Of a DNA stretch of 64,000 bases, positions 8,218 to 18,017 are shown piece after piece. The DNA is from Acetobacteraceae bacterium. GTDB taxonomy: Bacteria > Pseudomonadota > Alphaproteobacteria > Acetobacterales > Acetobacteraceae. The notes under the pieces were generated by a model. It saw only the letters and a program-made list of their open reading frames with translations, made no database searches and had not been told where the DNA came from. Location: NCBI GenBank assembly GCA_021732665.1, contig JAKFUL010000022.1:50999-114998 (forward strand), read 5' to 3'. The number at the start of each line of letters is the position of its first letter. The first letter of the stretch is position 1. The position numbers and the translations under genes were made by a program.

Positions 8218-9857
8218 GGTGCGGGGGCTCCCCACTCAAGCATCGACGCAACATGCTGCGCATGCACGCCAGGGGCATGGCGCGTAGCCACCTGAGACCG
8301 TGCGGCAGTCACCATGGCAGCAACGGCTTCGGTGTCCATCTCGGCGACGCGGTCCAGCGCGCGAGAGAACGCGAGCAGACTTTCCGCCGCTTGCTCGCCA
8401 TGACGCGCGAAGACAGCCGCCCGATCGTCAAGCGTCTGACGCAAGCCCCCTACATCGGCGAGCACCATCGGTATGGCCTGTTGGCTCATCTCCAGGACGA
8501 CATTCGGCATGCCCTCGAACAGGCTGGTGAAGAGAAAACCATCATATTCACTGAAGTCGGCGGCGACCACATCGGGCAGAGGCGCTCGCAGCGAGATGTT
8601 CGGGAGGTCCATCCCATCCTCAGCGCCTGGATGGAAGGAGCCGAAGACGTCGAAGCGATCAGCTGGCCGTGCCTTGGCAAGGGCAATGAGCAACGCGGTC
8701 CCCTTGAACGGCTCGATCCGGGAGACCCAGGCCCAGTGACGCCCCGAACGGGGATCGTCGGATCGCTTGCGCCGGGCCGCCAGGCGCTCAGCGAAGATCC
8801 TCTCTGGCACCTCGGGGATACGCGGCGGGATCACCCGGATGCCCGGCCCCGGGATCTCGCCGTGCAGGCGAAGGAGCGTATTGGCCATGGGATCATTGTC
8901 AGTCAGGGCGAGCGCAAAGGGCATAATCCGGCGAGGGTATCGGGCTCCGTACGCGGCTCCGTATGGGGCTCCAAGCGCGTTGACCCCCATGCTGAAAAAG
9001 GTGCAGGCAATGCGCGCGAATTGCGACAGACCCCGGCCGAAGCGGGCAACCGCTTCCAGGCCGACAGCAGAATTGGTCACGAACAGGAAGCGCGGCCGCA
9101 TCGCGTTCAGGAAGCGAGCCAGCGAGGCCGGGCTGGAGTACCCAAAACTGCCGCAGACGTCTCGCCAGAACATGATGTCCGCGCGCTGCAGAGGAGCGAG
9201 TATCGAAAAGCGCTCCCAGCCAGCGGCGTCTTTCTCATACTGATCCGTGACAAGTACCATAACCGGACCGACGCCACATGCTTCAAGCGCGCCTACCAGA
9301 TCCGCTGCATATTTCTCTGCACCACCCATCAGCAAAAAGGGCATGATGACGATGGCGGCAGGCTGCTCACGTACGCCGCCGAAGATGGCCGACACGCCGA
9401 GGCCGTCACGGCTCATCAAGTCGGTCGAGTCAAAGACCCGGATGTTGGGCAGGGCAAGGGCACCAGGCGCCAGCACCGCTGTGTCGTGGCGTGCCTGCGA
9501 CCTGATTTGCGCGATGATGCTGACGGGAGGCCGCGGGACCAACGTCGGGCGGATCGAAATCGGTTCGCCACCGAGGGAGAATCGGTGCCAGCCGGCATCC
9601 TTCACCCATCCCCGGCAGATCTCCACGCCGGGGAACTGGCGCCCCTCGCTGAACCCGTTCCCCAGCCAATGGTCGATCGGGTCGAGGCCTGCGGCGGCCA
9701 CATCTGAGTAAAGCTCAAGATAAACATCCCCGTCGGCGTTGTGTTCGAGAAACCTGCGGAGTTCGAGATGCTCTTCCCGGCGCGCTTCGAGATGCTCCTT
9801 CTGGGGCGCGCGGAAACGTCTCAGGTAGTGCCTGATTCGAGAGGGAATGGAACTCAC
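8208..9857 (-). CDS. Glycosyltransferase, GT4-like with N-terminal 'YxxxYPDV' module
   Basis: 549 aa. The N-terminus (about residues 40-75) carries the short module YLELYSDVAAAGLDPIDHWL that precedes many cell-surface glycosyltransferases. The C-terminal half is a GT-B glycosyltransferase: WVSRIEPFKGTALLI (sugar-nucleotide loop, about 373) and FEGMPNVVLEMSQQAIP (the E-x7-E donor motif, about 445-461). It is the first gene of the reverse-strand set with the GT2 and the epimerase. There is no convincing ribosome-binding site, and the DNA upstream is IS debris, so the promoter is uncertain. Confidence 0.85.
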   Translation of the reverse strand: MSSIPSRIRHYLRRFRAPQKEHLEARREEHLELRRFLEHNADGDVYLELYSDVAAAGLDPIDHWLGNGFSEGRQFPGVEICRGWVKDAGWHRFSLGGEPISIRPTLVPRPPVSIIAQIRSQARHDTAVLAPGALALPNIRVFDSTDLMSRDGLGVSAIFGGVREQPAAIVIMPFLLMGGAEKYAADLVGALEACGVGPVMVLVTDQYEKDAAGWERFSILAPLQRADIMFWRDVCGSFGYSSPASLARFLNAMRPRFLFVTNSAVGLEAVARFGRGLSQFARIACTFFSMGVNALGAPYGAAYGARYPRRIMPFALALTDNDPMANTLLRLHGEIPGPGIRVIPPRIPEVPERIFAERLAARRKRSDDPRSGRHWAWVSRIEPFKGTALLIALAKARPADRFDVFGSFHPGAEDGMDLPNISLRAPLPDVVAADFSEYDGFLFTSLFEGMPNVVLEMSQQAIPMVLADVGGLRQTLDDRAAVFARHGEQAAESLLAFSRALDRVAEMDTEAVAAMVTAARSQVATRHAPGVHAQHVASMLEWGAPAPCR

Positions 9858-10041
9858 GCCTACTCCTCTTGAGGAAGGGCCTGTGCAGACCGGTCAGGCA
9901 CATGAAGCACTTTCAACCAGCCTATCACGTCTGTGGGCTTAGCCATTGAAAGCTGGGCAATCTGGAGCAGCGGGCGAGCCAGATCCCGCGGCCTTCGGGT
10001 TTCCTGCCGGGCCGGGTCTGTAACGTTCGGCTTGCCTCGCG

Positions 10042-10167
10042 TCAAGGCGAGCCGCCTGGCGAGCCTATCAGCGGCACACCCCCGTCGCGCACCTGGATAT
10101 CGGCGACGCGGGTGGTCGCGTGCAGCGGCGGGCCCTGGCTATCCAGCAGCAGGTGGCGCTTTTCCCC
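10042..10167 (-). mobile_element. IS5-type transposase remnant (reverse strand)
   Basis: 41 in-frame codons starting GEKRHLLLDSQGPPLHATTR and continuing VADIQVRDGG, ending at a TGA at 10044-10042. This matches the catalytic-core region of IS5-group DDE transposases (G-KRHLLVDTQG...V-AADIQDRDG), including the aspartates. Both ends are cut, so the fragment is non-functional. Confidence 0.6.
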
Positions 10168-10211
10168 TCATGATCCGCTCGCCCGGGTCGAAGCCCGCTG
10201 AATCGATCGAG

Positions 10212-10325
10212 GTCCCCCTTTCGGGCAACCTTGTCCGAATCGTCCTGTTGCCTGGCCAGCGGCATCAAACCAGCGGCGTGCCGCCGCTGATCGAGGGCGC
10301 GACCTTTGGTGCCCTGCTCCTTGAT
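10212..10325 (+). mobile_element. Second IS5-family transposase remnant (forward strand)
   Basis: About 38 codons reading LSGNLVRIVLLPGQRHQTSG and then VPPLIEGATFGALLLD. This corresponds to the GNLVRFVLLPGQ...PLIEG...GALIADKA region of IS5 (IS427-like) transposases, including the second catalytic Asp region. It lies about 45 nt from, and on the opposite strand to, the other fragment. Neither fragment has terminal inverted repeats that I can find. Confidence 0.6.
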
Positions 10326-10497
10326 CGCATCTCCTCCAAGCTCAAAAGCCTCCTTCAGGGACGACCGCTTTTCAGGGGGCAGACCACGCTGTTCCATCAT
10401 TCGAAGGCCCGGCACCCCGCTGACGTCCAAACCGCCCGGATGTCCGGATCCACGCAGCCGCGCCAGAGGGCGGCCTTTCCTGCCCCGGCATGCCGGT

Positions 10498-11616
10498 TCA
10501 GCAGCGAACCGAGGAACGGCCGCGCTCCCGCAGCACGCCCGCGAAGAAAGCCGCGAATTTTTCGGTTTGCCGCTGCCAGGTCCACGAGGTGACACTGCCA
10601 AGGTTCTCCTGCGAGAGTCGCATGAAGTTCGCCCTATCCCCGGCGATGCGGCGGATGGCTGCCTTCAGGCAATCGACGGAACGTTCCGCAAGGATAAACT
10701 CAGCCTGCGCCTGTCCGAAGACCTGCGGGACCACACCGACATCGGTGCTGATCACCGGGACGCCACACGCCATAGCTTCCAACACCGGGTTGGGCGTGCC
10801 CTCGCACATCGATGTGCAGACATACAGGTCAATACCCGCGTAGTAGCGCGGCATCTCGTCGTGAGGAATGAAACCTGTCTGCCGGTCGGCAAGCTGAAGC
10901 CTGAGCTTCATGCCTTCGGCTGCGAGTTGTTCGACGGCGGGCCTGAGTATTGTATTGACACCCTTGAAGTCAGCGATATCGGCCGACCAACCGCTGTTGC
11001 CCACCCAGCCAATGATTATTTCCCGATCAGGTACCGCTTCCAAGCGTTGGAGATTCATCGGGACAAAAATCTCGGTGTCCACCCCGTCCTCGATGATGGC
11101 GCTCGGCGGCCGAAGCATGGGTGATTGACAATAGATGCGATGAAGTTTTGCTGATGACACGTAGTAGTCCGCGACGAGATCATTCAACATGGGCCCGCGC
11201 TGAGCAAGGGCCTCCGGTTCACTGAACAGGTGGTCGTACACAGCCGTGGTGACACAGGCAGGCTCCACGAAGCGCCTGGAGAATTCATCGGCCTCCAACC
11301 CGATCGAGCGAGCATAGGCTCGCAGGGGCTCCTTATCCGCAAGCAGGAGGTATTCGCGCCAGAACACATGGATGAGGTCGTAGGACTGAGACTGAATGAG
11401 CAGGGGTCCGAGCGCCATTCCACCGCCGGGGATAAATGGCCCCTTGCCGCCCCTCTCTCGCCACCGAGCCTCCTCAACCTCTGCCAGCGATGTCATGGAG
11501 ATCAGGTCGAACTCGTACAAGTGACCGAGGTGGCGTTGGATTTGCGTCGCGATGTTCGCGAACGCCCACCCCTCCGAATCGACGACCAGCGCGATCCGCG
11601 GCTTAGGGTCTGTCAT
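10498..11616 (-). CDS. Family 4-type (GT-B) glycosyltransferase
   Basis: 372 aa from the ATG at 11616 (MTDPKPRIALVVDSEG), chosen because GGAGAGC lies 7 nt upstream; an in-frame ATG at 11628 is the alternative. C-terminal GT-B motifs: IIGWVGNSGWSADIADFKG (about 205-223), then the donor-site CTSMCEGTPNPVLEAMACG (E-x7-E type, about 279-297) followed by VPVISTDVGVVP. It probably adds a hexose in assembly of the surface polysaccharide. It begins 18 nt after the methyltransferase stop, in the same orientation. Downstream it runs into IS debris. Confidence 0.85.
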   Translation of the reverse strand: MTDPKPRIALVVDSEGWAFANIATQIQRHLGHLYEFDLISMTSLAEVEEARWRERGGKGPFIPGGGMALGPLLIQSQSYDLIHVFWREYLLLADKEPLRAYARSIGLEADEFSRRFVEPACVTTAVYDHLFSEPEALAQRGPMLNDLVADYYVSSAKLHRIYCQSPMLRPPSAIIEDGVDTEIFVPMNLQRLEAVPDREIIIGWVGNSGWSADIADFKGVNTILRPAVEQLAAEGMKLRLQLADRQTGFIPHDEMPRYYAGIDLYVCTSMCEGTPNPVLEAMACGVPVISTDVGVVPQVFGQAQAEFILAERSVDCLKAAIRRIAGDRANFMRLSQENLGSVTSWTWQRQTEKFAAFFAGVLRERGRSSVRC

Positions 11617-11634
11617 GATGCTCTCCATCCTGTG

Positions 11635-12729
11635 TCAGCGCGCGGTTCCGCGCCACCTCAGTAAGCGCGCCCCGATCTTTGCAGCGCCTGGCGAGATCAT
11701 TTTCACGCGGCGGGCCAAGCCTCGCCAGCGGAGAGCCGCGGGGAGCAGGTCATCACGCTCGGCGGTCATTGCCGCAAGCTTCGCCGTGAGGTCGGCGCAG
11801 TCATCGCGGAGGGATGCGATTGTGGTGCGCTGTTCGGCATCGCAGGCGCGGAAATGCCCGATGCGCTCCATGAGGATTTCGTTCTCGTGCCGCAGCGCGG
11901 CGACCATGGTGCTGTTGTGCTGCCCGGCTGGGGGGGACGATCCCTCCCTGGGGTACGCCACCATCATCGCCGCACAGGCATCCATCGAGATCACCTGGAA
12001 TGCCCCCGCCCCATCAAGCGGCCGGGGAGCGTTCCAGACACCGACAAAGTAGCTTGCCGTCTGAGCCTTCGGCCCAGCGATGTCTGCGGCCACGCGCAGC
12101 TGAAGATCGGCGGCCTTCACATCGACGATCTTCAGTGGCTTGGCTTGATCCACTTCCGCGCCCGCCAACGGCATGGCCGCGAAGCCCAGGGAAGCGCTGC
12201 CGAGCATCCACTGCACCTGATCTCCCAGGACGGCCCGCGTGAGCTCCTGGAACTCCGCGAAGGTATACTTGCGTCGGTGATAGGGGTTTGCCTCGTGTGG
12301 CGGGTAATACCAATGATCGTTCGGGCAAGTCAGGACGATCACCGCATCCGGCCTGGACACCTGCTTGATTGCATCGAGGAATTGTCGGGGATCCGCGACA
12401 TGCTCGATCGTCTCGATGGAGACGACGAGATCGAAATGGTCCGGCGGGAAGAATTCCGACAGTCCCTCGCCCGTGCTCGTCGCGAAGGCAATACGGGGGT
12501 CCTCGAAGGTCAATGCGGCGCGTTCAACGGCTTCGCGCGAGACGTCGACCGCGTCCACCGAAGTCGCGCCGGCCTGCGCAAGCAGCCAGGCGCCGTAGCC
12601 CTCGCCGCAGGCCACGTCGAGCACGCGCCGCCCAGCGGCGAAGGGCAGGGCGATGGCGTAACGTCCGACATGGATCGACGCTTCGACGGCGTTGTACGCG
12701 TCTCGGTCCGTCGCCGCCAGTCGTTCCAT
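11635..12729 (-). CDS. Class I SAM-dependent methyltransferase with C-terminal coiled coil
   Basis: 364 aa. SAM-binding motif I VLDVACGEGYGAWLL (about residues 37-51), motif II/acidic loop VDAVDVSREAV and motif IV FDLVVSIETIEHV (about 98-110) define a class I methyltransferase. A C-terminal segment from about residue 265 (LRHENEILMERIGHF, then DLTAKLAAMTAERDDL) reads as a coiled coil of the kind used by polysaccharide chain-terminating methyltransferases such as WbdD. A chain-capping or sugar O-methylation role is therefore possible but inferred. The ATG at 12729 has GGAGCAC upstream. It forms a unit with the GT gene downstream. Confidence 0.85.
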   Translation of the reverse strand: MERLAATDRDAYNAVEASIHVGRYAIALPFAAGRRVLDVACGEGYGAWLLAQAGATSVDAVDVSREAVERAALTFEDPRIAFATSTGEGLSEFFPPDHFDLVVSIETIEHVADPRQFLDAIKQVSRPDAVIVLTCPNDHWYYPPHEANPYHRRKYTFAEFQELTRAVLGDQVQWMLGSASLGFAAMPLAGAEVDQAKPLKIVDVKAADLQLRVAADIAGPKAQTASYFVGVWNAPRPLDGAGAFQVISMDACAAMMVAYPREGSSPPAGQHNSTMVAALRHENEILMERIGHFRACDAEQRTTIASLRDDCADLTAKLAAMTAERDDLLPAALRWRGLARRVKMISPGAAKIGARLLRWRGTAR

Positions 12730-13266
12730 CCGAGGTGCTCCAAAACAAGGTCCCGTCCAGGGCCAGACACTGCCGGAGCGTAGAAGGTATCCAACCTCGG
12801 ATGCAGTTGGTCAACTTCGGTGTACCATTCGTGTCGCCCCCCCCCGTGCGACCAGCCCCCATCGGATGGTCCGGGTGGAGTTTTGGGGTTGTGCCCTCTC
12901 GCGCGGTGAAAGAGCCCATCCAGTTCCGACCGATGCTGCACACCAGCGCCTGCTGGCTGCCGTGGTCGCCGCGCAACCTGATGCCACTGCGCTCCACTTG
13001 GCGCGCCGCGCTGTCCGACACGCCGCGGCTGCGCCTGGTGAAGCTCGCCATACGCGTCATCGCTGAAGACCCGCATCTGCCGTTTGCCTGCCCCGGCTCA
13101 CCTGCCCAGCAACGGGGCCAACGCCCCGATCACACCCCCGGACACCGCAACCCGAAAGACCGGCGATACACTCCGACAACTCGCCCGCGGCGCAGGTAGC
13201 GATCAAACGCAACCGCTCCCCCCTGACGCGCCAGCCGCCGGCCATCTCGGCGGTCCGGCCGGTTTC
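12730..13266. other. Gene-free junction with IS debris and a C9 tract
   Basis: About 540 nt between the methyltransferase and the divergent glycosyltransferase. It contains a C9 run (12837-12845), a transposase fragment (entered separately) and, on the reverse strand at about 12726-12850, a short protein-like open stretch with no start. No complete gene is supported. Promoters for both flanking genes should lie here but none is clear. Confidence 0.55.
12918..13103 (+). mobile_element. IS1380-type transposase C-terminal remnant
   Basis: Forward-strand codons read MLHTSACWLPWSPRNLMPLR and, a little further, DTPRLRLVKLAIRVI...PFACP. This is the pattern of the C-terminus of IS1380-family transposases (LHTAAYWLLW.LR..MP....WR.A.F.TLRLRLVKIAARV......TACP). 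The upstream catalytic domain is absent. Recognition is from memory of the family, so confidence is moderate. Confidence 0.5.
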
Positions 13267-15147
13267 ATGAGTTTTCCGTGCCAGCCGGGCGTATTCCTGG
13301 CGAAGACGCCCCCCTCGGCAGCAGCCCGGCGTGTCGGTACGAAGATCCCGACCTCAAAATTCGGGAGTCCCCCAGTATTGCCTCCAGACGAATCGCCCAT
13401 CCACCCGCTCCGGCGCAAGCTGCGCAGCCTGCCTGCGACGCGTAGGTTCCTGCTGCGAGCGCTGCGCCCGATCATGCCGCAGGTGGGGAATCTCGTCCGC
13501 TGGCTGGAAGCGCCGCCCTATGTGCGGTGGTTTGACCTCTGGCAGCAAAGCCGCCCGCGGGATGACGCGGCCATCCGCGCCCGGCTGGGCCAGGCGCTTC
13601 CCGACGAGCCACAGCCCCGGGTCCTGGTCATCCTTTCGCCGCAGCGGGGCAGGGCCGCAAGCCTCGTCAGCCTCACCCAGCAGGTGGGCGTCGAGGCCGA
13701 GATCATCGCCTCGCCCGAAGCCCTGTCCCGGCAGGCGGCGCCGGGCCGGCTGCTCCTGCATGTCCAGGCGGGTGACAGGCTGGTCCGTCATGGCCTCGCG
13801 GAATTCGTTCTGGCAGCCCGGGGGGCCACCCGGGGGGCCTCGCGGCCACTGGTCATTTTCGCCGATGAGGATACCGGCGTGGGCCGCTTCCGCCCCGCGC
13901 TGCCCTGGCTCAAGACCGCCTTCGACCCCGATCTCCTGTTGCAGCAAGCCGCGCTGGGCCGCGCGGTGGCCTATGATACAGGGCTGCTCGCCCGCCATGG
14001 CCTGCTGGGGCTGCACGGCCACGCCCTCATGCTGGCCGCGACCCGCGCGGCCCTGGCCGAGGCCGGCTCGCAGGCCGTCCAGCACATCCCCTCCATTCTC
14101 CTGCATCGCAAACCGACCCGCCAACCGGCCTGGCGCGAGGAGACGGATCGCGCGGCCATCCAGCAGGCGCTGGCCGGCAGCGGCGTCGAACTCCTGCCAG
14201 CGCACCAGGGCTACCCGGGCGTGCCGCGCCTGCGCTGGCCCATCCCCGCCTCGCCACCGCTGGTCACCATCATCATCCCAACGCGGGACGGCACGGCGCT
14301 GATGGAGGCCTGCCTGGAGGGGCTGTTGCATCGCACGGATTATCCCGCGCTGGAGATCCTCGTCTGCGACAATGACAGCCAGGATCCACGCCTGCTCGCG
14401 CGTTTCGCCGAATGGCGGCGCGATCCGCAATTCCGGGTGCTGCCCTGCCCGGGGCCGTTCAACTACTCCGCCATCAACAACCACGCCGCGCGCGAGGCGA
14501 AGGGGGAGATCCTTCTCCTCCTCAACAACGATACCGAAATCCGCCATCCGGGCTGGCTGCGCGAGATGGTGAGCCACGCCATCCGGCCCGAGATCGGCGC
14601 CGTCGGCGCCAGGCTGCTCTTTCCCAATGGGCGGTTGCAGCATGCGGGAACGGTGCTGGGGCTGGGCGGCACCGCCGGCCATGACATGCTGCACTCTCCT
14701 GGCCGAAGCCCCGGGCCGCATGACCTGCTGCATGTGACGCGGCGCGTCTCGGCCGTCACCGCCGCCTGCCTCGCTGTCCGGCGCGAGGCCTTCCTCGCCG
14801 TGGGCGGCTTTGACGAGACGGGGCTGCGGGTGGCCTATAATGACGTGGATCTTTGCCTGCGGCTGCGCGCTTCGGGGCTGCAGAACCTGGTCACCCCACA
14901 TGCCGAATTGACCCACAAGGAGAGCGCCACCCGGGGCGACGACATGTCCCCCGCCCATCGCGCCCGCTGGGAAGAGGAGCGCGCCACGATGCGGGCGCGT
15001 TGGGGCGAGGCGCTGTTCACCGACCCCTATTACAGCCCCTGCCTGGCGCTCGATCCGCCGGCCCGGGTGCTGATATCCCCGCCGCGCCGGCTAGCGCCCT
15101 GGCGCGAGGCGGAGGCCCCGCCGCTTTCGCCCGAGGCGACCACGTGA
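13267..15147 (+). CDS. Family 2 glycosyltransferase (rhamnosyltransferase-like)
   Basis: About 626 aa if started at the ATG at 13267 (MSFPCQPGV). The frame is open back to 13084, but that part overlaps IS debris, so the N-terminus may be truncated or the start later. The C-terminal half is a GT2 domain: PLVTIIIPTRDGTALMEACL (about 336), ILVCDNDSQD, LLLLNNDTEIRHPGWL (DxD-like site), GAVGARLLFPNGRLQHAG and GGFDETGLRVAYNDVDLCLR. This order is typical of O-antigen rhamnosyltransferases. The N-terminal third has no recognised domain. It is convergent with the RgpF-like gene. Confidence 0.8.
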   Translation: MSFPCQPGVFLAKTPPSAAARRVGTKIPTSKFGSPPVLPPDESPIHPLRRKLRSLPATRRFLLRALRPIMPQVGNLVRWLEAPPYVRWFDLWQQSRPRDDAAIRARLGQALPDEPQPRVLVILSPQRGRAASLVSLTQQVGVEAEIIASPEALSRQAAPGRLLLHVQAGDRLVRHGLAEFVLAARGATRGASRPLVIFADEDTGVGRFRPALPWLKTAFDPDLLLQQAALGRAVAYDTGLLARHGLLGLHGHALMLAATRAALAEAGSQAVQHIPSILLHRKPTRQPAWREETDRAAIQQALAGSGVELLPAHQGYPGVPRLRWPIPASPPLVTIIIPTRDGTALMEACLEGLLHRTDYPALEILVCDNDSQDPRLLARFAEWRRDPQFRVLPCPGPFNYSAINNHAAREAKGEILLLLNNDTEIRHPGWLREMVSHAIRPEIGAVGARLLFPNGRLQHAGTVLGLGGTAGHDMLHSPGRSPGPHDLLHVTRRVSAVTAACLAVRREAFLAVGGFDETGLRVAYNDVDLCLRLRASGLQNLVTPHAELTHKESATRGDDMSPAHRARWEEERATMRARWGEALFTDPYYSPCLALDPPARVLISPPRRLAPWREAEAPPLSPEATT

Positions 15148-15199
15148 TCCCTTGCGCCGCGGGACGGGACGCCGAACCGCAACCTCCGCCGGCGGGAGT

Positions 15200-16228
15200 T
15201 CAGCCGCCGCGCATGACCGCCAGATGCCGCTCGATCAGCGGCAGCCCATCCGCATCGACCACATCGCGCCAGGCCTCCACCCCGGCCAGCCTGCCCGGGT
15301 TGCGCAGAACGAGTTCCGTCTTGATGTAGGGAAACCCCAGTTTCTCGACGAGCACCCGCCACAAATGATGGGTGGGGTTCAGCGGATACCGGTCATAGGC
15401 ACCCACCTCCGCGAAGCGCGCGCCGAACTCCCGCAGCATGGCATGGTCGAGCGCGGTGCCGACGCGGTCATGGCCGAACAGTGCCGCGACCCGATGTCCA
15501 TGTTCGAGCATCCGCCGCGTCAGGCCGATCTCCCCCTGTTGCACCAGGCGCCACTTGCTTCGGCTGGGGATGCGATCGGCCAGGTGGCGGCCAACCTCGG
15601 CGACCGCGCCTTCGCCGCGCGCCAGCAGCACGTAGGATTGCAGGTGTGCGCCGCCACCGCGGCTTTCGGTCAGGCCGAACAGGCCTTCGCCGCCGGCCCG
15701 CAGGGCAGCGACCACCGGCGCCAGGTCACGGATCGGGCCGAGCACGCTGTCATTGGCCAAGAGCAGTTCCCGCGGTGGACCCAGGCGATCCAGGACAATC
15801 GCCAGCGCGTCACGCCATGCGCCGAAGTCCCGGCCGATATTGTCGCGGGAGATCCGCAACACGCAGTGGGCGGCCAGCCGGTCCCAATCCGCGGCGGGCG
15901 GCACGGCATTGCTGACGAAAACGATATCGAACCCCTGCGCCCGCCATGCGTCCATCTGCCGCAGCACCATGTCCGACACGCGCCCGTTCGGCGACCAGTG
16001 GGTGTAAAGGCAAAGGCAGCCCGAGCTTGACGCGGGGATACCCGCCTCGGCGCGAAGTATCTCGGCGCGAAGCGGTCGCAGCCTGTCCATGAGCCCGGCC
16101 AGCGCCACCTCGGTTCCAACCTGCGCGGCACGGCGCAGGAACCGCACCCGCGACTGCCCCGCCAGACCGTGGCGCAGTCGCGACAATCCTGGTGGTGAAT
16201 ACGAAAGATCGGAGAGTTCGTAGCGCAA
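15200..16228 (-). CDS. RgpF-like rhamnan synthesis F family protein
   Basis: 342 aa. The central region LYTHWSPNGRVSDMVLRQMD (about 86-105), IVFVSNAVP, ISRDNIGRDFGAWRDAL (about 137-153) and ELLLANDSVLGPI is the core pattern of the rhamnan synthesis protein F family, implicated in rhamnose-containing wall/LPS polysaccharides. The start is a TTG at 16228, chosen because GGAGGAG lies 5 nt upstream. The frame stays open further upstream, but that part overlaps RNase P RNA. The exact sugar transferred is unknown. It closes the polysaccharide region next to rnpB. Confidence 0.8.
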   Translation of the reverse strand: MRYELSDLSYSPPGLSRLRHGLAGQSRVRFLRRAAQVGTEVALAGLMDRLRPLRAEILRAEAGIPASSSGCLCLYTHWSPNGRVSDMVLRQMDAWRAQGFDIVFVSNAVPPAADWDRLAAHCVLRISRDNIGRDFGAWRDALAIVLDRLGPPRELLLANDSVLGPIRDLAPVVAALRAGGEGLFGLTESRGGGAHLQSYVLLARGEGAVAEVGRHLADRIPSRSKWRLVQQGEIGLTRRMLEHGHRVAALFGHDRVGTALDHAMLREFGARFAEVGAYDRYPLNPTHHLWRVLVEKLGFPYIKTELVLRNPGRLAGVEAWRDVVDADGLPLIERHLAVMRGG

Positions 16229-16553
16229 TGGATCTCCTCCAGGAGACCGCGGTGGTCGCGGCGACGATCCCGCCCATCGCTTACCGTCGGCCAGGTATTC
16301 TGCCAACTCCCGCCAACCTGTCACGCCGCGGCCTGCCGCCAGCGGCACGGCCCCTGCTGGGACCCTGCAGCCCAGCCGTCGCGCGACGCAGGACGGGTTC
16401 ATCGTCGGGACGGCTGCCAATGCCTCGATCCTGCCGAAGCGTCCCGTCTCCATCATCCGCCCGCACACTGCCGGACGGAGTGGGACCCACCTCACCCGCT
16501 CGCCACGCCGGGAAAAGACCTCGGTCCGCCCAACGCGATTCCCGCGCAAAAAA
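16229..16553. other. Intergenic region between RgpF-like gene and rnpB
   Basis: 325 nt with no convincing gene on either strand. It holds the rnpB transcription end (a run of six T on the reverse strand at 16553-16548, directly after the RNA 3' end) and the strong GGAGGAG site of the RgpF-like gene at the other side. No other structure was seen. Confidence 0.5.
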
Positions 16554-16957
<404 letters not shown>

Positions 16958-16985
16958 CCCCTGGTGCGCGCCGGCCCGCGGCCTG

Positions 16986-17969
16986 TCAACGCTTGACGAT
17001 CTCCACGCGGCGGTTCTGCGCCCGCCCCGTCTCATTGTCGTTGCTGGCCACTGGCGCCGCCATCCCCACACCAAACGCCGTCAGGCGGGCCGCCGGCACC
17101 GAAAATTCCCGCGCCAGCGCCGCCACCACCGCCTGCGCCCGGCGGCCGGAAAGCTGCAGGTTGTAGTCGAAGGACCCCTGCCCATCGGTGTGCCCGGCCA
17201 CCACCACATTCATCGTGGGGTTGGCGCGCAGGAAGCGGCCGATCTCCTCCAGCGTGGGGCGCGACGCGGGCAATATCTCCGCGCTGTCGAAACCGAACTG
17301 GATGCCATACAGCGCCACCCGGCCGGTCTGCTCCACCGCGCGCTGCATCGCGCCGGCATCGACGAAGGCAATCCGCCCGCCCTGCATCGGCCGCGCCTCG
17401 ACCACATCCACCAGCACCTGCACCCGCTGCCCGGCGGTGACCGCCAGCAGCGAGACATGCACATCCCCCTCCGGCCGGCTCAGCCGTGCCAGGGTGTAGA
17501 TCTGGCTCTGCCAGCCGGAGGGAAGCCCGCCCGGCACCCCCGCCACCGCTTCATTCACCGCCCACCACAATTCGGCCGGCTGGCCGCATTCGGCGAGGCG
17601 GCAGGTGAACAGCGTCTCAAAACGGTTGGCCCGCAGCCGTTCCTCGTGGTTGCGCATCACCTCCAGAACGCTGACGCCATCGGGCGTCTCGTAGCGCATC
17701 CGAACGGCGCGGCCGGACACCGCCACGCTGTTGCGGTCATTGGCGCGCGCGCCGGTCTCCCGCCGGTCCCGATCGAGCACCGGCGCGTTGACCAGCCGCA
17801 GTTCATCGAATTCACGCGGCCGGTACAGCCGCATGACCGAGCCCTGGAAGCGGCCGACCAGCGGGTGATCCCGGGCGCCGGGCACATCGGCCGTGGCGCC
17901 GGGCCGAGCGGGTTGGGCCTGGGCGGCGCCAGCCAGAATGCAGAGGACAGCCAGCAGGAGATATCGCAT
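16986..17969 (-). CDS. OmpA family protein (DUF4892-like N-terminus)
   Basis: 327 aa from the ATG at 17969 (MRYLLLAVLC), which begins a clean signal peptide with cleavage likely after AGAAQAQ. The C-terminal domain (about 205-327) is the OmpA/MotB peptidoglycan-binding fold: FGFDSAEILP, NVVVAGHTDGQGSFDYN and LSGRRAQAVVAAL, ending NRRVEIVKR. The N-terminal region resembles DUF4892. It is probably a periplasmic or outer-membrane protein anchoring to peptidoglycan. It lies between rnpB and the amidase gene, all on the reverse strand. An ATG at 17978 is the alternative start. Confidence 0.85.
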   Translation of the reverse strand: MRYLLLAVLCILAGAAQAQPARPGATADVPGARDHPLVGRFQGSVMRLYRPREFDELRLVNAPVLDRDRRETGARANDRNSVAVSGRAVRMRYETPDGVSVLEVMRNHEERLRANRFETLFTCRLAECGQPAELWWAVNEAVAGVPGGLPSGWQSQIYTLARLSRPEGDVHVSLLAVTAGQRVQVLVDVVEARPMQGGRIAFVDAGAMQRAVEQTGRVALYGIQFGFDSAEILPASRPTLEEIGRFLRANPTMNVVVAGHTDGQGSFDYNLQLSGRRAQAVVAALAREFSVPAARLTAFGVGMAAPVASNDNETGRAQNRRVEIVKR

Positions 17970-18017
17970 GGCGGCCATGCTCGCCCGCCCGCCCGCCCGG
18001 CCGCAAGCCCGGACTGC

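Larger units (their letters stand above)
9858..10497. other. Gene-free stretch containing degenerate IS sequence
   Basis: Between two glycosyltransferase genes, this 640-nt stretch has no plausible intact gene. It holds two transposase fragments on opposite strands (entered separately). The rest is non-coding in all frames by codon character. The promoter of the downstream reverse-strand GT gene should lie at its left side (about 9860-9950), but I see no convincing -35/-10. Confidence 0.6.

Noticed and set aside
13084..13266. N-terminal 61 codons of the open frame upstream of the GT2 gene
   Set aside because: They overlap transposase debris and are Pro/Thr-rich without similarity to glycosyltransferase N-termini.
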